Source: Clitopilus passeckerianus (taxonomy: Eukaryota > Basidiomycota > Agaricomycetes > Agaricales > Entolomataceae). From it: a stretch of DNA of 64,000 nt. Below the pieces are notes generated by a model. It did not search any database. It was not told the DNA's origin and worked only from the letters and a program-made list of their open reading frames with translations. Positions 23,091 to 34,990 of this stretch are shown here, in pieces. The translations under genes were made by a program, and so were the position numbers. The stretch is from the NCBI GenBank assembly GCA_944990035.1, contig CALYLX010000142.1, forward strand, positions 1,612,001 to 1,676,000, in the 5' to 3' direction. Within the stretch, counting starts at the first letter, position 1. Each line of letters opens with the position of its first letter.

Positions 23091-23948
23091 TGAAGTATAT
23101 CACTGCGGACGTGCGTTGTTTCTCTACTTCTGTTCGCTCTCTGTATGATGACTGATGGCTGGTTGTGTGGTCTTAGGAACTCGCAGATCTGATAAAGGAC
23201 AGCGACAAAGTACCGAAGAAGGACTATATCGTCGTTGACGTCCGGGACGATGACTTCGTGGGAGGCAATATCAAAGGCGCCGTGAATAAGCCGAGCAATG
23301 AATTCTTGATGAATGTCGACGAGCTGGTGAAACAGACGGAGGGTGTAAAGACTGTTATTTTCCATTGTGCGCTTTCACAGGTAAGGTGAGTCGCCCAACG
23401 TTTACACAGTCGCCTTTAGAATCTAATTGTCTGTTCGTTGCGATTTAGAGGGCCAAAGGCAGCTAGGGTAAGTACACGCCCTCCTTCCGTTCAACCCAGC
23501 ATTCATGACCCCTGCTTCAACACAGATCTACGAAGAAACTCGCCGCCACGTTCTCCAAGACAAAGAACCTCACGTCGGCAGTAATCCTCCAGATCAAGAA
23601 GTCATGGTCCTGCGTGAAGGATTCAGCTTATTCCAGAGTAAATTCAGGGTGAGTACACTTCGAGAATCCTCAGGCTCTTCCCACCACCTTCCCCACCGCC
23701 AAAGATCCCACATCGTGCTTGTACGGCACTGTCTTTGGCGAGCAAGCTACCTCGACTTTGTACCTCGATCCCCGATATACCTTTCCCCAACTTTCCCCCG
23801 TCCATCCCCGCCTCTTCTTTGCCGTACCCCTGGCCTTCCGCTTGTCTTCCCGGATCTGTCAATAAATTGAACATTGCTGACCCGCCGGTACTTTTACTAG
23901 GACGATCCCCAGTTGGTCGAGAATTTTGACAAGGACTTCTGGAATTAA
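23091..23948 (+). CDS. Cdc25/rhodanese-like phosphatase, copy A
   Basis: Small single-domain protein of the Cdc25/rhodanese superfamily, similar in layout to yeast Ych1, Acr2 and fission yeast Ibp1; it could be a phosphatase or an arsenate reductase. Exon 1 is 23091-23111; four introns follow, and the stop is at 23946-23948. Motifs are the CH2A-like DYIVVDVRDDDFVGGNIKGA and the catalytic HC(x5)R loop, HCALSQVRGPKAAR, which is assembled across an intron. After these come an EVMVLREGFSLFQ strand and the end DPQLVENFDKDFWN. The full HCx5R supports catalytic competence. Intron positions match copy B about 3 kb away. Confidence 0.9.
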
Positions 23949-24710
23949 ATGTTCGATTGTTGAACTTCATCCCACTCGTACTCGTTGGCTCCGTCCGGCT
24001 TGGACATGTTAACCTCCTCCGCCTTCCGGGTCTATTCCACCAGACCTCTCTGTATTTCCCCTGAACGGACACACATGCCTCTTCTGCTTGATGCAGGACG
24101 CGTATCAAGACTCTCAGTTTTCAGCTGGTCATTTCGTTTTAGTCGTTCGTTTTCTCTCTCTTTCTCTCTGTGCTGGTCTCTGAGAGACCTCGTTTTCGTT
24201 CTTCGCTCCTTCCAATGATTTCGATATATTAAACACGCGCATAGACGCGTCTAGAAGTACTCATTATGCATGTAAAACATATAGATTTAGGATAGTGTCC
24301 TGGGGATACATGGGAGTACAATACATGAATACGAAAGTAATGTGGTTCAAGCAGGTAAACGTGCCAATCGCTGCATTGTGGTCAGAAGGTCGTGCACGGG
24401 ACTGGTGGTGCAAGTCCAAGACGACCGTCACCCAATGATACAAACTTCATGCACACAAATGCCTAAGGAGAATGAGAACAAATATCGCAATTCAAATGGT
24501 CGTCTTCTTGTTACATACAATCCATGAATATCCCTAGAATTAGACTGTCGACCTCGGTCCATATAACTGTTGAATTTGTGTCAAAGAGGGTATCATCCTC
24601 TGTAACGCTGTTTTCAGTTCGTTGTCTAGAATAGGAAGTGGGTGCGGTTCAAGGACCCAAGCAACTGTCAAGCGCTAGAGAATTGGATCATGATCTCTGA
24701 ATGAAGGGTA
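23949..24710. other. intergenic region downstream of Cdc25-like copy A
   Basis: No gene was found. There is a CT-rich tract (TTTCTCTCTCTTTCTCTCTG) near 24149-24172, but nothing coding. Confidence 0.5.
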
Positions 24711-26132
24711 CTATTCATGCTGCGTATCGCAAGTGTTAAGGGGATCTTGTGCATCTTGGAACGAGTACCTTGGAGTGCGCGCTGTTATCTCTTGGGAGGC
24801 ATCCGGAATGATCACAAGCACAAACAACACCGGCTTTTGGAGAATGGGCTGTGTGGTTGCCAGCAAGTAAAGGAGCTGGGGGTTGAAACAAACGAGGCGG
24901 AGTTCGAGGCAAGAAGTAAGCCAGCTCCAAGTGAAAAAGTGGAAACTCCGTCGTTCCAAATGAAAACATGTTCTGGCTGAGACCTGTAGAAAAGACTGCG
25001 AGGGACAGAGTCGACGGCGCGGACTTTATGCCTGCGAACTCGGTTACGGGTTGACTGAGTGCGACAAAGAGACCCGTGGGGGAATTCCTCCCCAATAAAA
25101 CGGTTGCATAGGTTCGGTGAAAAGAATATCCAGGCCGTTCCCTTCGAGTTACTTCTCAAGTAATGCGAGATGGATAGTTCCATGAGGGTAGAAGCTGCCC
25201 TTTCGATGAGCCGGCGAAGCGAAAGGCTCAAAGCACTTATTGAAATGCAATCTGCGTAAATATTCAACCTTTGCAATGCAGGAACTTTCTTGAGGCATTG
25301 CAAAAGGCGTAAAAGAAAGGTGAAACCTGTCAAAGAGTCATATGCGTGTACGCTTGAGTGTCGTAAGGTCGGAGCTATACCCTCAAAAAGGCTTCGCAAT
25401 GCTGTTCAGCGTTGGGGCCCGAGTCCGAAGAAAGCAGGGAGTTGTTTGAACCCGTTAATGTCAATTCAAGCACCTCCAAGCACTGCAGTGGAACCAAAGT
25501 CTCCTTAGAGAGGTAGGCAAGTTCGTGCCAGGAAGCAAGGATTGACAGATGCATCAGCTGCTTGGCCAACGTCTTCCAGGCCAACGTCATCAACACAAGA
25601 ATCTCGTGAGTCGGCCCTGCGTACCCGTATCCTGATATCTCCAGCGATGTTGTACAACGTGGAAGGTGCGAAATGAGTTGTTTGCAGAGCTCGAGGAGAT
25701 CTAGTGATTCGGACTTTCGAATGAATCGAGCTCCCAGATTTAATGGCAACATGGAGGCGAATCGGAATCGACGAGAGCGACCTTCTCTAACAACGCGTAC
25801 TAATTCCTCGGGAGCCATAGTTTGGACGCTCAGGGAACGGATTCGCCGGAGGATATGGGGTTGACTGGAGTAAAACATATCGTTAGTATATTCCGTTGTC
25901 CAAGATGGGACGAGGCAACTCACAGCAACTGAAGAATCCACTTTCTAAGAAACTTGTTTGATCTTCGAGCAGACTCCCAGTTGACAAAAGTAACGCTGCG
26001 GTACCTCGGGTCCAGAAAACATTGGAAGAAAAAAGAATTGACTCGGTAGAGGTTCCGAAGGTCATCTTCGGGAACAAATTCCAGGATTTTGCGCCATAGC
26101 TCTTCTGGAAGTTCGCGAATTTCCATCGCCAT
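24711..26132 (-). pseudogene. F-box protein gene, apparently frameshifted
   Basis: Would be a substrate adaptor of an SCF ubiquitin ligase. It starts at ATG 26132 with a good F-box (IRELPEELWRKILEFVPEDD, LRNLYRVNSFFFQCFLDPRY). A GT-AG intron near 25922-25865 joins LQLL to QPHILRRIRSLSV. Leucine-rich sequence then continues to AEQHCEAFLR. There, near 25379-25381, the frame closes, while a neighbouring frame continues the same kind of protein (GIAPTLRHSSVHAYDSLTGF, LKKVPALQRLNIYADCI). The two frames join if a G-run of three is read as four, so a one-base deletion is likely. No intron fits. The C-terminus after about 25100 also splits between frames. A sequencing error is possible. Confidence 0.6.
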
Positions 26133-26251
26133 TCAATTTTGCTCCCCAGTTGTGTCGTGGCGGTCAGTCCAGAATGTCGCTTAGATCTCGGTTCTCACGA
26201 GCCTTCCCCGCCCTTCACAAGTGGGCTGGAGAACCTTGTTTGACACCTCTC
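26133..26251. promoter_or_regulatory. short divergent promoter, F-box gene / Cdc25-like copy B
   Basis: 119 bases lie between opposite start codons. No TATA box was assigned. Confidence 0.4.
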
Positions 26252-26936
26252 ATGGCAGCCAACATAGCGTCAAGAGTCAAGAATATTACCGCAGATGTTC
26301 GTAAACCTCTTGTCAGCTCTTGTCAGTCGTTTAGATGTGTTATGCACTTAACTTGCAGCTCTTATCAAATCCGAAGAGACTTCCTACGTCATAATCGACG
26401 TTCGAGACGTCGATTTCCATGGTGGCAATATTAAAGGCGCTATCAATATACCTTCAGAGGAGTTTCCAAGCAGGGCTCAGTGGATAGTGAAAGACACAAA
26501 GGCAAAGCATACCCAGAAGATTATCTTTCACTGTTACTTTTCGCAGATTCGGTGAGATTGTCTCCCGTTGAATGTTGTAACTGACGATTCAGATTCTGTT
26601 GAAAGCGGACCCCAAGCTGCACGTGTACGCATTTTATATGATGCACATACTGTACTTGACAATATGTCTTTGAACTCTGCCCGACCTCTAGGTCTACGAG
26701 CAAGTTCTCCTCGATCACAGTCCAGATAGTGAACACCCAAGCCAAGATATCCTCGTCCTCGAAGGAGGATTCATGCTCTTCCAGACGAAATACAAAGTTA
26801 GTCTTGAAAATCCGTTATTTCTACTGCATGCACTGAGGTTGGCGGGCCAAAGAATGACCCAGAACTGGTGGAGAACTTTGATCCTTCAGTGTGGGATGAG
26901 GAAAAATGGGACAACGAAGTGTGGGCGATAGATTGA
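26252..26936 (+). CDS. Cdc25/rhodanese-like phosphatase, copy B
   Basis: Paralogue of the gene at 23091 with the same intron layout. The N-terminus is MAANIASRVKNITADVPLIK, with the first intron using GTAAAC at about 26301. Then come SYVIIDVRDVDFHGGNIKGA, the HC(x5)R loop HCYFSQIRGPQAAR split by an intron, VYEQVLLDHSPDSEHPSQ, ILVLEGGFMLFQTKYK and the end DPELVENFDPSVW, extended by an acidic EEKWDNEVWAID tail. The loop residues between C and R differ from copy A (YFSQI against ALSQV). This could change substrate preference but leaves the catalytic Cys and Arg intact. The start was chosen as the first ATG giving a continuous family N-terminus. Confidence 0.88.
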
Positions 26937-27177
26937 GAGCTCATTGGCAAGAAGTCGCCGTTCACGTTGTTATATCTAGGTTGGCAGGTAGAGCCGCCGA
27001 TGGGACCAATGTGTTTCTAATCTGAGGAGCATTGGGTAGTTAACAAGTCTCATGAGCTCGAAGTCAGCAAGACACCTCAAACGATTATATATAAACACAC
27101 GGAACACTACTGAGAAATGATGTGAAACTAAAAGCCGCTTGTATCCTAAGTCCAATTCTGTCCAGGCTGCAATCCAG

Positions 27178-30122
27178 TCAGATCGTAGCATTGATCCCGA
27201 CATGTATTATCTCGTCCGCGGATGTAAGCCATTTGCCTGTCTCGGGGAACATAGTGGCGAGACGGCGGTATACATCCTCGATGAAGAACTGTCGTATCCA
27301 GTTGACCACGATGGAAGTTTTTCCCGCGTTCAGATTTCCACTGACGACGTGGTAGTGGGGTGCACTGCGGGAGTGTAGAAGTTAGTTCAAGTTACGGACG
27401 CTTAGAGTAATTGAAACTGACACATGGGTAGCAACCGTGGCGGCAGTCCTTATGTCTGCAATGATTGCAGGACTCAGCGTCGGGTTGATACGTAGCTCAG
27501 CTTCAATGATTTTCTCAACCAGGTCGTGGACCTTTGATGCGTCGAATTCAGCGTCGGCAGGGAGTGAATAAACGAAGAAACTACCTTGACATCGAAATCA
27601 TCCCTGAAGCCGATGTAATATGTTGCGCCGTAGAAGCCTTCCACAGTCCGGACTTTGTTGACAACGTAGCGTTCTTCTGGAGGAACTCTCGCTATAGGTG
27701 TAATGCACACGGACAAGAAAACGACGACACGGGGAAGGGATGGCCACTGGCGGATGAAGCCTGGAAAATGATAAGAATATGTAGCACCATGGAACGAGAC
27801 AAAGACATACCGATGAATGTGTGAGGAATGCCCTTGCCTTCGGTGATCTTGTGGAAGATAGCACATGAGGGGATGCGTTGTAACCTCTTCCGTTCGATCT
27901 CCATCTTGCCATCCACGGATTTGCTGTCATTTGAGACATAGTAAAATTGCGGATCACTCTCCAATATAGACACATCTTCCTGAAGAAGCGTGACATCTTG
28001 AGTGTCTGGCTGCTGGCTGAAGATAACGGTAGAGCCCTCGTCTTGTTGGATGAAATGGCGTAGATTTTTGCGGTTGGCACCGTCGAAAGTATCTTCGAGA
28101 CTCTTGCCCCAAGTCCACAGCGTCATGATGCCGAGGCTACTGATTGTTAGAAATACTGGGGAGGGAAGGTTCGGCACTATGACTCACAGAATAAGGCCGA
28201 TCATGAGAGGAACCCATGCACCGAGAGGAACCTTTTTCAGGGAAGCGCCCCAGAATAGCCCTATGTTGTATCTGAGTTGTGAACAGCGGGGGGTAATCGA
28301 GAACACATACCATCAAAGAACCCGAAGGGAACAAAATATCCAATAGCAAGAATAAGCGGCAGCTGCTTCCTGTAGTAGATGTGGACTGCAATCAAGACGG
28401 AAGTACTAAACATGACGGTGGCCACCGCGAAGCCGTAGGCATTCGAAAGTTTGGTGAGGTCTTTGAATGCTCCGACGAGAATAATGGTACCAATCATGAG
28501 AAGCCAATTCACGGCTGGGATATAAATCTGTCCTTGGATCTTGTCCGAGGTGTGACGCATACGAATGGGAGGGAAGCATTTGGTGTTGATCAGCTGCTGA
28601 ACGAGACTGAATGTTGCTGTTATCATAGCCTGAGAAGCGATGACCTATTGCGTGGTTGTGAGCGAAAAACGACAAACCATCTATTAGCCAACATACTGTT
28701 GCAAGAATAGCAAACACGAAGACGATCCAGAACAAGGGACCGTTAGCGGTACCGGGGATGGTTTTGTAAAATATGTTTTCAAAAACGGTGTCCCCATCCC
28801 TGATCAAACGTGCGCCTTGCCCAAGGTACGCAAGAATGATAGCAGGATAGGTGATGAAGCAAAATGACAGACGAATTGACATGACATTGAACTGTCCCAG
28901 ACTAAAAGAACGCCGTTAGCATCGTGATATGGAGAACAATCAAGCACCTTACTTTGCGAAGATGGCTTCGCAACCGGTAATTGCGAGCAAAACGCCAGCA
29001 AGCAAGTCATAGTTTCCGGTACGAACGAATACTGTAATCTTTGTGAGGAGAAATAATGTAAGAATAAGAAACGGTGCTTACAAAGAATAGCACGCGAGGG
29101 GTCGAAGGCGCGAAATATCCCGGGATGTGCCGTAATGTTATAAACACCAGTTCCAGCGAGAAGAGCGAACCAAACAAATGATACTAGGGGAAGTCAGTGA
29201 CGGTTCAATAGCTTTGGAAGGTTTTCAACTCACTTGGTGCAAAGGTGAAAGCCACCCTCTCTGTACCAAATTGTTGGAAGAAGAACAAAACGAGAAGGAT
29301 TGCCTAGTGGCATGAGAGAGTCAAGTCAGCTTCTGCTAAGGTTATATCCGGTCAGACCACTTACAATCGATATTGGCCGTAGGTTATCTGTAACTGAGGG
29401 TTTTGCAACAGCAATGCCACCGATAGCACTGGTGACAGAGACGGCCGGCGTTAATATTCCATCAGCCATAGTAAGTCTAGAGCGATGTATTAGCAAGAGA
29501 TAAAACTTTTGAAAGAATATTCCCTACGCAGTTCCAAGAAGGCCGACGATGAGGAGAGGCCAACGAAACTTAGGGCTAATTTTGCGGCCTTCTGAGTCCC
29601 AAATAAAGGGTACATTTGTGCTCTCTCCAGTCAACGTACGATCAGCATCGAAATCCTTCTCCGCAGACGGATAGAGGCCTTGGAAAAGGGCAAATGAGCC
29701 GCCCTCGCCTTCGCCCGTGCCGAACATCAATGAAATAATTATCCGTGTACGCGGGTCAGTTAGAAGTTCTGAGATAAGCGCAGACAACTTACATATTTGA
29801 GGAGCGGAAGGAGAGTAATTGACCAAATGATGGCACTCACACCACCCAACACATCTTCTGGGGAAGGTGTTGGGCCACTTGCGGGCCAAATACCGTTCAA
29901 GACATACAAAGGAGATGTTCCAATATCGGAGTAGATGATACCTAGTTTGCCGCGACATCAGCAAATGTAGTGAATATAAGATTGAACATACCAACCTAGA
30001 GTCTGAAACGCCAGAAGGAATAGAGCAGGACCGCTCAACTTCACCGCCGTCCTATGTGCATGAAAGACCGAGGGGATCGATTTAGGGCGGTTACCCTTCT
30101 CTAAAGACTCTGTGTCTGCCAT
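27178..30122 (-). CDS. HAK/KUP-type high-affinity potassium transporter
   Basis: Plasma-membrane potassium uptake protein of the KUP/HAK/KT family, as in Neurospora HAK1. It has many short introns and begins MADTESLEKGNRPKS, then enters TM1 (LSGPALFLLAFQTLG). The signature IIYSDIGTSPLYVLNGIWP follows, then GTGEGEGGSFALFQGLYP, ADGILTPAVSVTSAIGG, VSFVWFALLAGTGVYNI, and further helices including TVIASQAMITATFSLVQQ and VNWLLMIGTIILVGAF. The cytoplasmic tail has RVPPEERYVVNKVRTVEGFY, typical of fungal HAK proteins, and ends near WLTSADEIIHVGINATI. Conserved motifs are intact. In fungi such genes are often induced by low potassium, but no regulatory site is recognisable here. Confidence 0.93.
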
Positions 30123-30925
30123 TTTGACGACAAAGGGGTGGAAGAAAGACGAGCTGAATTGAATAAAAAATCAATTTGTCTGACATATATATAGGTCGAC
30201 TCTGTTTCTCCTGAAATGCAAGCCAAACACGGGTGAGATACTGAAAATAACAAGGTGCGGCCTGTGCATACAATGTCATCCTTATCTCGGAGCAACAGCC
30301 AATTTCCCTCAGAGTATGCGAAGGACATGTCGTCCTGAGGGATTATGGCCATTTCCGCATTTGGTTGTGTACCTCCAGTGATTTTGATGAAACTGGATGT
30401 TCAGGCGTGAACATGTGTGGTGTGCAAGAGATAAGACGGTTATTTAACGGTAGGGACACGTCGCCTTCGTATCTTCCCATTCATCCTTGACAGGTAGCCA
30501 CAAACTGTGGCAGTTGTGAAGGATCAGATGAAGAAAAGCTTGCGAACGCCGCGAGTTTTGACGTAAGGTGAAAGTCAAGAGTTCGTCCCAAGTGTCACTT
30601 GGTATAAGCCTTATCTATGACATCGAGGTTTACAGAAATCACAGCGAAGGAATTGTGCGGAGCTTGGTGCTCTCCAAGTTCAAGTGGGCAAGTTCTGAGG
30701 AAAGAGACGACAAAGGAAAACAGTTCGCACGATGCATTCTTTGATCGCGCACGTGACCCTTCCTTCCCTTGTCACGGTTTTCTCGCGGCAACGCCAACCG
30801 CGACGTGCTCATTGACGCGAACAACGTGAAGGGTCCTACCTCTAACTTCGGTTCCACATTCTTGTACATCTTGAACGCTCTCTTTATCTATTGCTCTTGG
30901 ACTGATTGACTTCAGTACCACAAAA
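30123..30925. other. divergent intergenic region, HAK transporter / MOB copy A
   Basis: About 800 bases without a supported gene, presumably holding both promoters. Confidence 0.5.
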
Positions 30926-31895
30926 ATGTCGTTCTTTAACTCAATTGGGTACGTCTTCTGACTTACGTCTTAACTGTGGTTAACCTGGAAACTTGGTTCT
31001 AGTCGTTCTATGGTCCGCAGTGCTCAACGTCCCAAGAGGGCGACGACGCCTACCTCGGCAACTACTCCGACCACCGATATGCCTCCCCCTAGATCGACAC
31101 CACCCTCACCCACGTTGTCTGCGCCGAAGCCTCCTCTCTATTTATGTAGCCCCTTCGTTGAGGCGGCTCTTGTAAAAGGCAATTTCAAGACAATTGTAAT
31201 GCTACCTCGCTATGTTGATATTATGGAATGGGTCGCTGTCAACAGTATGTTATAGACTGCCTTGTGGCGTATTTTGCTGACCCCAAACAGTGTTCGACTT
31301 TTACACTCACTTGAATGAATTCTACGGCGTTATTGCGGAATGTTGTACACAACACAGCTGCCCCACTATGTCCGCTGGCCCTACGTATGCTTCCAACCGA
31401 CACTGTATGAGAAACACAGGCTAAACTTTTCGTCCAGGCTAAATTATACTTGGATCAACCAAGACCGCAAAAATGTCAACCTGCCGGCACATACCTACAT
31501 AGATTATGTCATGACATGGGTACAAAGCCTCTTGGACGACGAAGCAACATTCCCTACAAAAGCTGGTGCGTCCATGGATCCCTACCTTTGCCCCCTTGCT
31601 TATGCTCAGTTCCTATCACTCAGGTCAAGACTTCGCTCCTACCTTCCCATCAACCATCAAGCACGTCTACAGGCAGCTCTTACGCATCTTCGCACACGTA
31701 TACCACGCACACTATGCTCAAATACTGCATCTTCGCTCTGAGCCACACTTAAACTCGCTGTTTGCACACTTCCTTGCCTTCGGTCGGGAGTACGAGTTGC
31801 TGGAGGTCAAGGATGTGAAAGGTTCGGGTTCAGCACCAGTTGGTGTTGGTCAACTGTGGGAAGCTTGGAAGCATATGGGGATCTTAGATGGCTAG
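30926..31895 (+). CDS. MOB kinase-activator family protein (MOB2-like), copy A
   Basis: MOB proteins bind and activate NDR/LATS kinases in polarity and septation networks. It begins MSFFNSIGRSMVRSAQRPKR (intron after the 8th codon), followed by a short Thr/Pro linker. The MOB core is PLYLCSPFVEAALVKGNFKT, LPRYVDIMEWVAVN, VFDFYTHLNEFYGVIAECC, a CPTMSAGP motif that supplies zinc ligands, LNYTWINQD, and YIDYVMTWVQSLLDDEATFP. After these come IFAHVYHAHYAQILHLRSEP and HFLAFGREYELLEVKD. Zinc-binding Cys (ECC, CPT) and His (HVYHAH) residues are present. I place it nearer MOB2 than MOB1 from the YIDYVM..QSLLDDE region. A tandem paralogue follows 257 bases downstream on the same strand. Confidence 0.9.
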
Positions 31896-32151
31896 CATAT
31901 CTTATTTATTGGAACTGGCAACTGCAGGACTATTGCCAAAATGTGAGAATAGACTTTTGTACATTGAAATATTTCGTTTTCTGCTACGGTTAGCCGGGCC
32001 GGGGTATTTGGCTCTGCTATTCAATCTCTTGCCCATCGACATGATCATGCACTGATCGGTAGCCCAGCGACTGTTGTCGCCAGCGGGGTTCATTAGACCC
32101 CACGAGGCTACTGACAATTCTCATTTTCAACCAAAACTTCGTGGTACTGCC

Positions 32152-33118
32152 ATGTCGTTCTTTGGGTTCGTCTGCAACGTGATTACAGCTGTATATCTGG
32201 ACTAACATGAGCTTTTAGGAGAGGTCGAGCGCCAAACAGGCAGAGAAGGTCGCCGACGCCGACAGGACAAGGAGAGCGAAGAGAACGTAGCACCGGACCT
32301 CCGTCTGCACCACCTTCTCCAGGTCCCAATGGCAGTGGAAAGCCTCTCTACCTGTCAAGCCCGTTCGCAGACGCAGCGTTGGTGAAAGGCCACTTCAGGA
32401 CGATCGTGGTGTTGCCGAAATACGTGGACATCATGGAATGGGTTGCTGTCAACAGTAGGCTCATATTCTCAGCTGTCTTTGACAAACCGAACTAAAGGAA
32501 TCTGTAGTCTTTGATTTCTACACCAACCTCAACGAGTTCTACGGTGTGATCACGGAGTGCTGTACCCAGCACACATGCCCAACAATGTCTGGTGGTACAT
32601 CGTATGTTCACTCACTTTCTGCCATGGCCTCTGAAACTCAGTACTCTTCTTCTGCAGGTTGAACTATACCTGGCAGAATCAGCAAGGAAAGGCTGTTTCG
32701 CTGGCAGCTCCAACCTACATCGACTCTGTCATGTCATCCATTCAAAACCTGCTAAACGACGAAAACGTCTTCCCGACAAAGTCAAGTAGGTGAACCTTTG
32801 GCTTGGGCATCTTGATCGATTGCTGATCATCACATCTGCATTGTAGATCAAGCCTTCCATGCCTCGTTCCCCGCTACGGTGAAGCATATCTACCGGCAAT
32901 TACTGCGTGTCTTTGCGCATATATACCATGCCCATTACCCTCAAATTCTTCACCTTCGCGCAGAGCCCCATTTCAACTCACTCTTTGCTCACTTCCTTGC
33001 ATTTGGAACGGAGTATGAGCTGTTGGAAACTAAGGACATTCGAGGAGAGTCGAGTGCTCCAACGGGCGTGGGACTTCTCTGGGAGAGGTGGAAGGAGAAG
33101 GGCATTCTCCCCAGCTGA
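32152..33118 (+). CDS. MOB kinase-activator family protein (MOB2-like), copy B
   Basis: Tandem paralogue of the gene at 30926 with the same domain order and intron positions. Exon 1 encodes only MSFFG; the next exon gives RGRAPNRQRRSPTPTGQGER, a more basic linker than in copy A. The core is LYLSSPFADAALVKGHFRT, DIMEWVAVNVFDFYTNLNEF, ECCTQHTCPTMSGG, LNYTWQNQQGKAVSLAAPTY, SIQNLLNDENVFPTKS and VFAHIYHAHYPQILHLRAEP. It ends GVGLLWERWKEKGILPS. The zinc ligands are intact. Because core and linker differ, both copies may be functional; the N-terminal linkers are the most diverged part. Confidence 0.9.
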
Positions 33119-33505
33119 TTTAGAAATCACTATACCCTGGTGCTTCGGTTGTATGTAACCTTAAGCCTTCGACATGTCTGCATTGGATTGGAATTGGAAT
33201 CATGTGTATGTGTACTTTCAATAAATGCTACTTGAATGGATGTTCGAACGCAAGCAAGCTTTCGCAGTCACTGGTTGTCCGTGCCGTCGTTGAACTCTCC
33301 AATATAGCCACTGGCAACCAATAGCGCGCAGCGTCCCATTATGACGTGAAGGTTCGCAAAGCAGTTCCGACCCACCCATGGTCCATGCCAGCCTTTCAGC
33401 ACCCGCCATTATTCAGCCGTACTTCCTCTTTCCATTGAACGATATCGTATTCCAAGCCTACAAACAATACCACGAAGATATTACTTATCATTAATGTGAC
33501 CTACT
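33119..33505. other. intergenic region, MOB copy B / F-box gene (convergent)
   Basis: 3' flanks of two convergent genes; no coding signal seen. Confidence 0.5.
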
Positions 33506-34990
33506 TTAACGGGTTATCTCTGGCAATTCACGGGGATCGCTGTTCCAAAGCCCGTCGAATTCAGCTATCCGTATGTCTGGAGGAATCATCTTGATGTCGA
33601 AACCGCGACCCTCGCGTTGTCCGTAGAGCTCAATTTTCGAGCTATTCCATCCATCGATAGCTATGCAGATCTCCTGCAAGTTCCCCCATGTCCATTCGTT
33701 CTTTTCCTTCAATCTTTTGCAAACCGTATCAATCTCCCCTGCAAGTTCATGTGGAGCGACTAGACGGACCCAAAAGCCGAGGCTTTCCAATTGTGAGAGA
33801 TAACCCTGGCGCACAAAACGCCTCAGATGTTTCTCTGGGTCCAACCAAAGGGGAAGTCGCAATGTTTTGATAGCTGGAAAATGAATGAACAACTCTTCAA
33901 GCAGAGGGAGGTCGAATTGTACGGCGGGATGGTCGAATACCTCGTCATCATCTTCTACGTCATAAAACGGGATGGATTCAAAGTTGTTGATGTGCGTGAG
34001 GGTAGTAGAGCAGGAAGATCGCTTTATGAGATTTATGAGTTTTTGCATTGGGCAGCTTCCGCCACTCCAGCGTGGATCCGTTTCGACGCGAAGGGTGCGG
34101 AGGGATGGAAGGGTCATGAAATCCAGGACCGGGTATTCTGGTCGGCCAGCTACCAGGAGTTCAAGAGTTTGTAGCTTGGAAAGAACGATTGGAGGTATGA
34201 ATGGACCTCCACGAATGTTGAATGCCACATATATGTGCAAGAAGATCAGATTAGGACACTGGCTGAGAACGGCCGGGAGACCGGTGAAGGTGCCAGCATG
34301 GTTTAGCTTCCCTGGGTACCTCTTGACGAACAGAGATGTGAGGTTGGACCACTTCTCGTTGTCATTGCGGATTACCCAGGTGAAATTTGGCACATCGGGG
34401 AGGCAGATGGCGAGCGTTTGCAAAGCCGGATATTTTTGCAGGCCACCGAAGCGTCGGTGACCCGGATAGCTAATATGGTCCCTTCCGCTAACGGTAAGAG
34501 ACAGGAGAGATTCGAAGTGTGCGTGGTTCAACGAAAGGAAACTGATACCAATAGAAAGGTTTGCGCAAATTTGGAGAGACACGATACGAGCAATATTTGG
34601 CTTTATTATATTTTCCACCAAGGCGTACGGAAGGAATTGGCGGTCACCAAAAGAGAGTTTGAGAGGGCCATTTGATGGTAGAACGTCCAGAATGAGTAGG
34701 AGCAGTGAGTCGAATAAGTAGTCGGTGTCACTGATGCTCAAGCTCCTCCAGAGAGGATTGTAGCTCGATGCGATTTGCCTCCATGCAGAGCATACCTGAC
34801 GGAGTGGCCATGGACCGTGGCTAAATTTTAACGGTGGAACATGGACGCCTGAGTCCTCGCGGGGGATAGAATACGAGAAAATCTCCCGGAGAATGTCTGC
34901 TGGTAGTCCCTCGTGCGGTGGGATGGCTGGACGAGGGTGAACGATGGATGCAGCTTCGCCAGAACAATCCTCTGGGGGTGAGCTAATCAT
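33506..34990 (-). CDS. F-box protein
   Basis: Intronless gene of 494 residues. The F-box-like segment at residues ~25-85 (PPHEGLPADILREIFSYSIP, WPLRQVCSAWRQIASSYNPL, WRSLSI) is the form common in Agaricomycetes, followed by leucine-rich sequence (ILDVLPSNGPLKLSFGD, LPALQTLAICLPDVPNF, LPLLEELFIHFPAIKTLRLP). The likely role is substrate recognition in an SCF ubiquitin ligase. The target is unknown; these families are lineage-specific and highly expanded. It is divergent from the decarboxylase gene, with 256 bases between starts. Confidence 0.85.
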   Translation of the reverse strand: MISSPPEDCSGEAASIVHPRPAIPPHEGLPADILREIFSYSIPREDSGVHVPPLKFSHGPWPLRQVCSAWRQIASSYNPLWRSLSISDTDYLFDSLLLLILDVLPSNGPLKLSFGDRQFLPYALVENIIKPNIARIVSLQICANLSIGISFLSLNHAHFESLLSLTVSGRDHISYPGHRRFGGLQKYPALQTLAICLPDVPNFTWVIRNDNEKWSNLTSLFVKRYPGKLNHAGTFTGLPAVLSQCPNLIFLHIYVAFNIRGGPFIPPIVLSKLQTLELLVAGRPEYPVLDFMTLPSLRTLRVETDPRWSGGSCPMQKLINLIKRSSCSTTLTHINNFESIPFYDVEDDDEVFDHPAVQFDLPLLEELFIHFPAIKTLRLPLWLDPEKHLRRFVRQGYLSQLESLGFWVRLVAPHELAGEIDTVCKRLKEKNEWTWGNLQEICIAIDGWNSSKIELYGQREGRGFDIKMIPPDIRIAEFDGLWNSDPRELPEITR

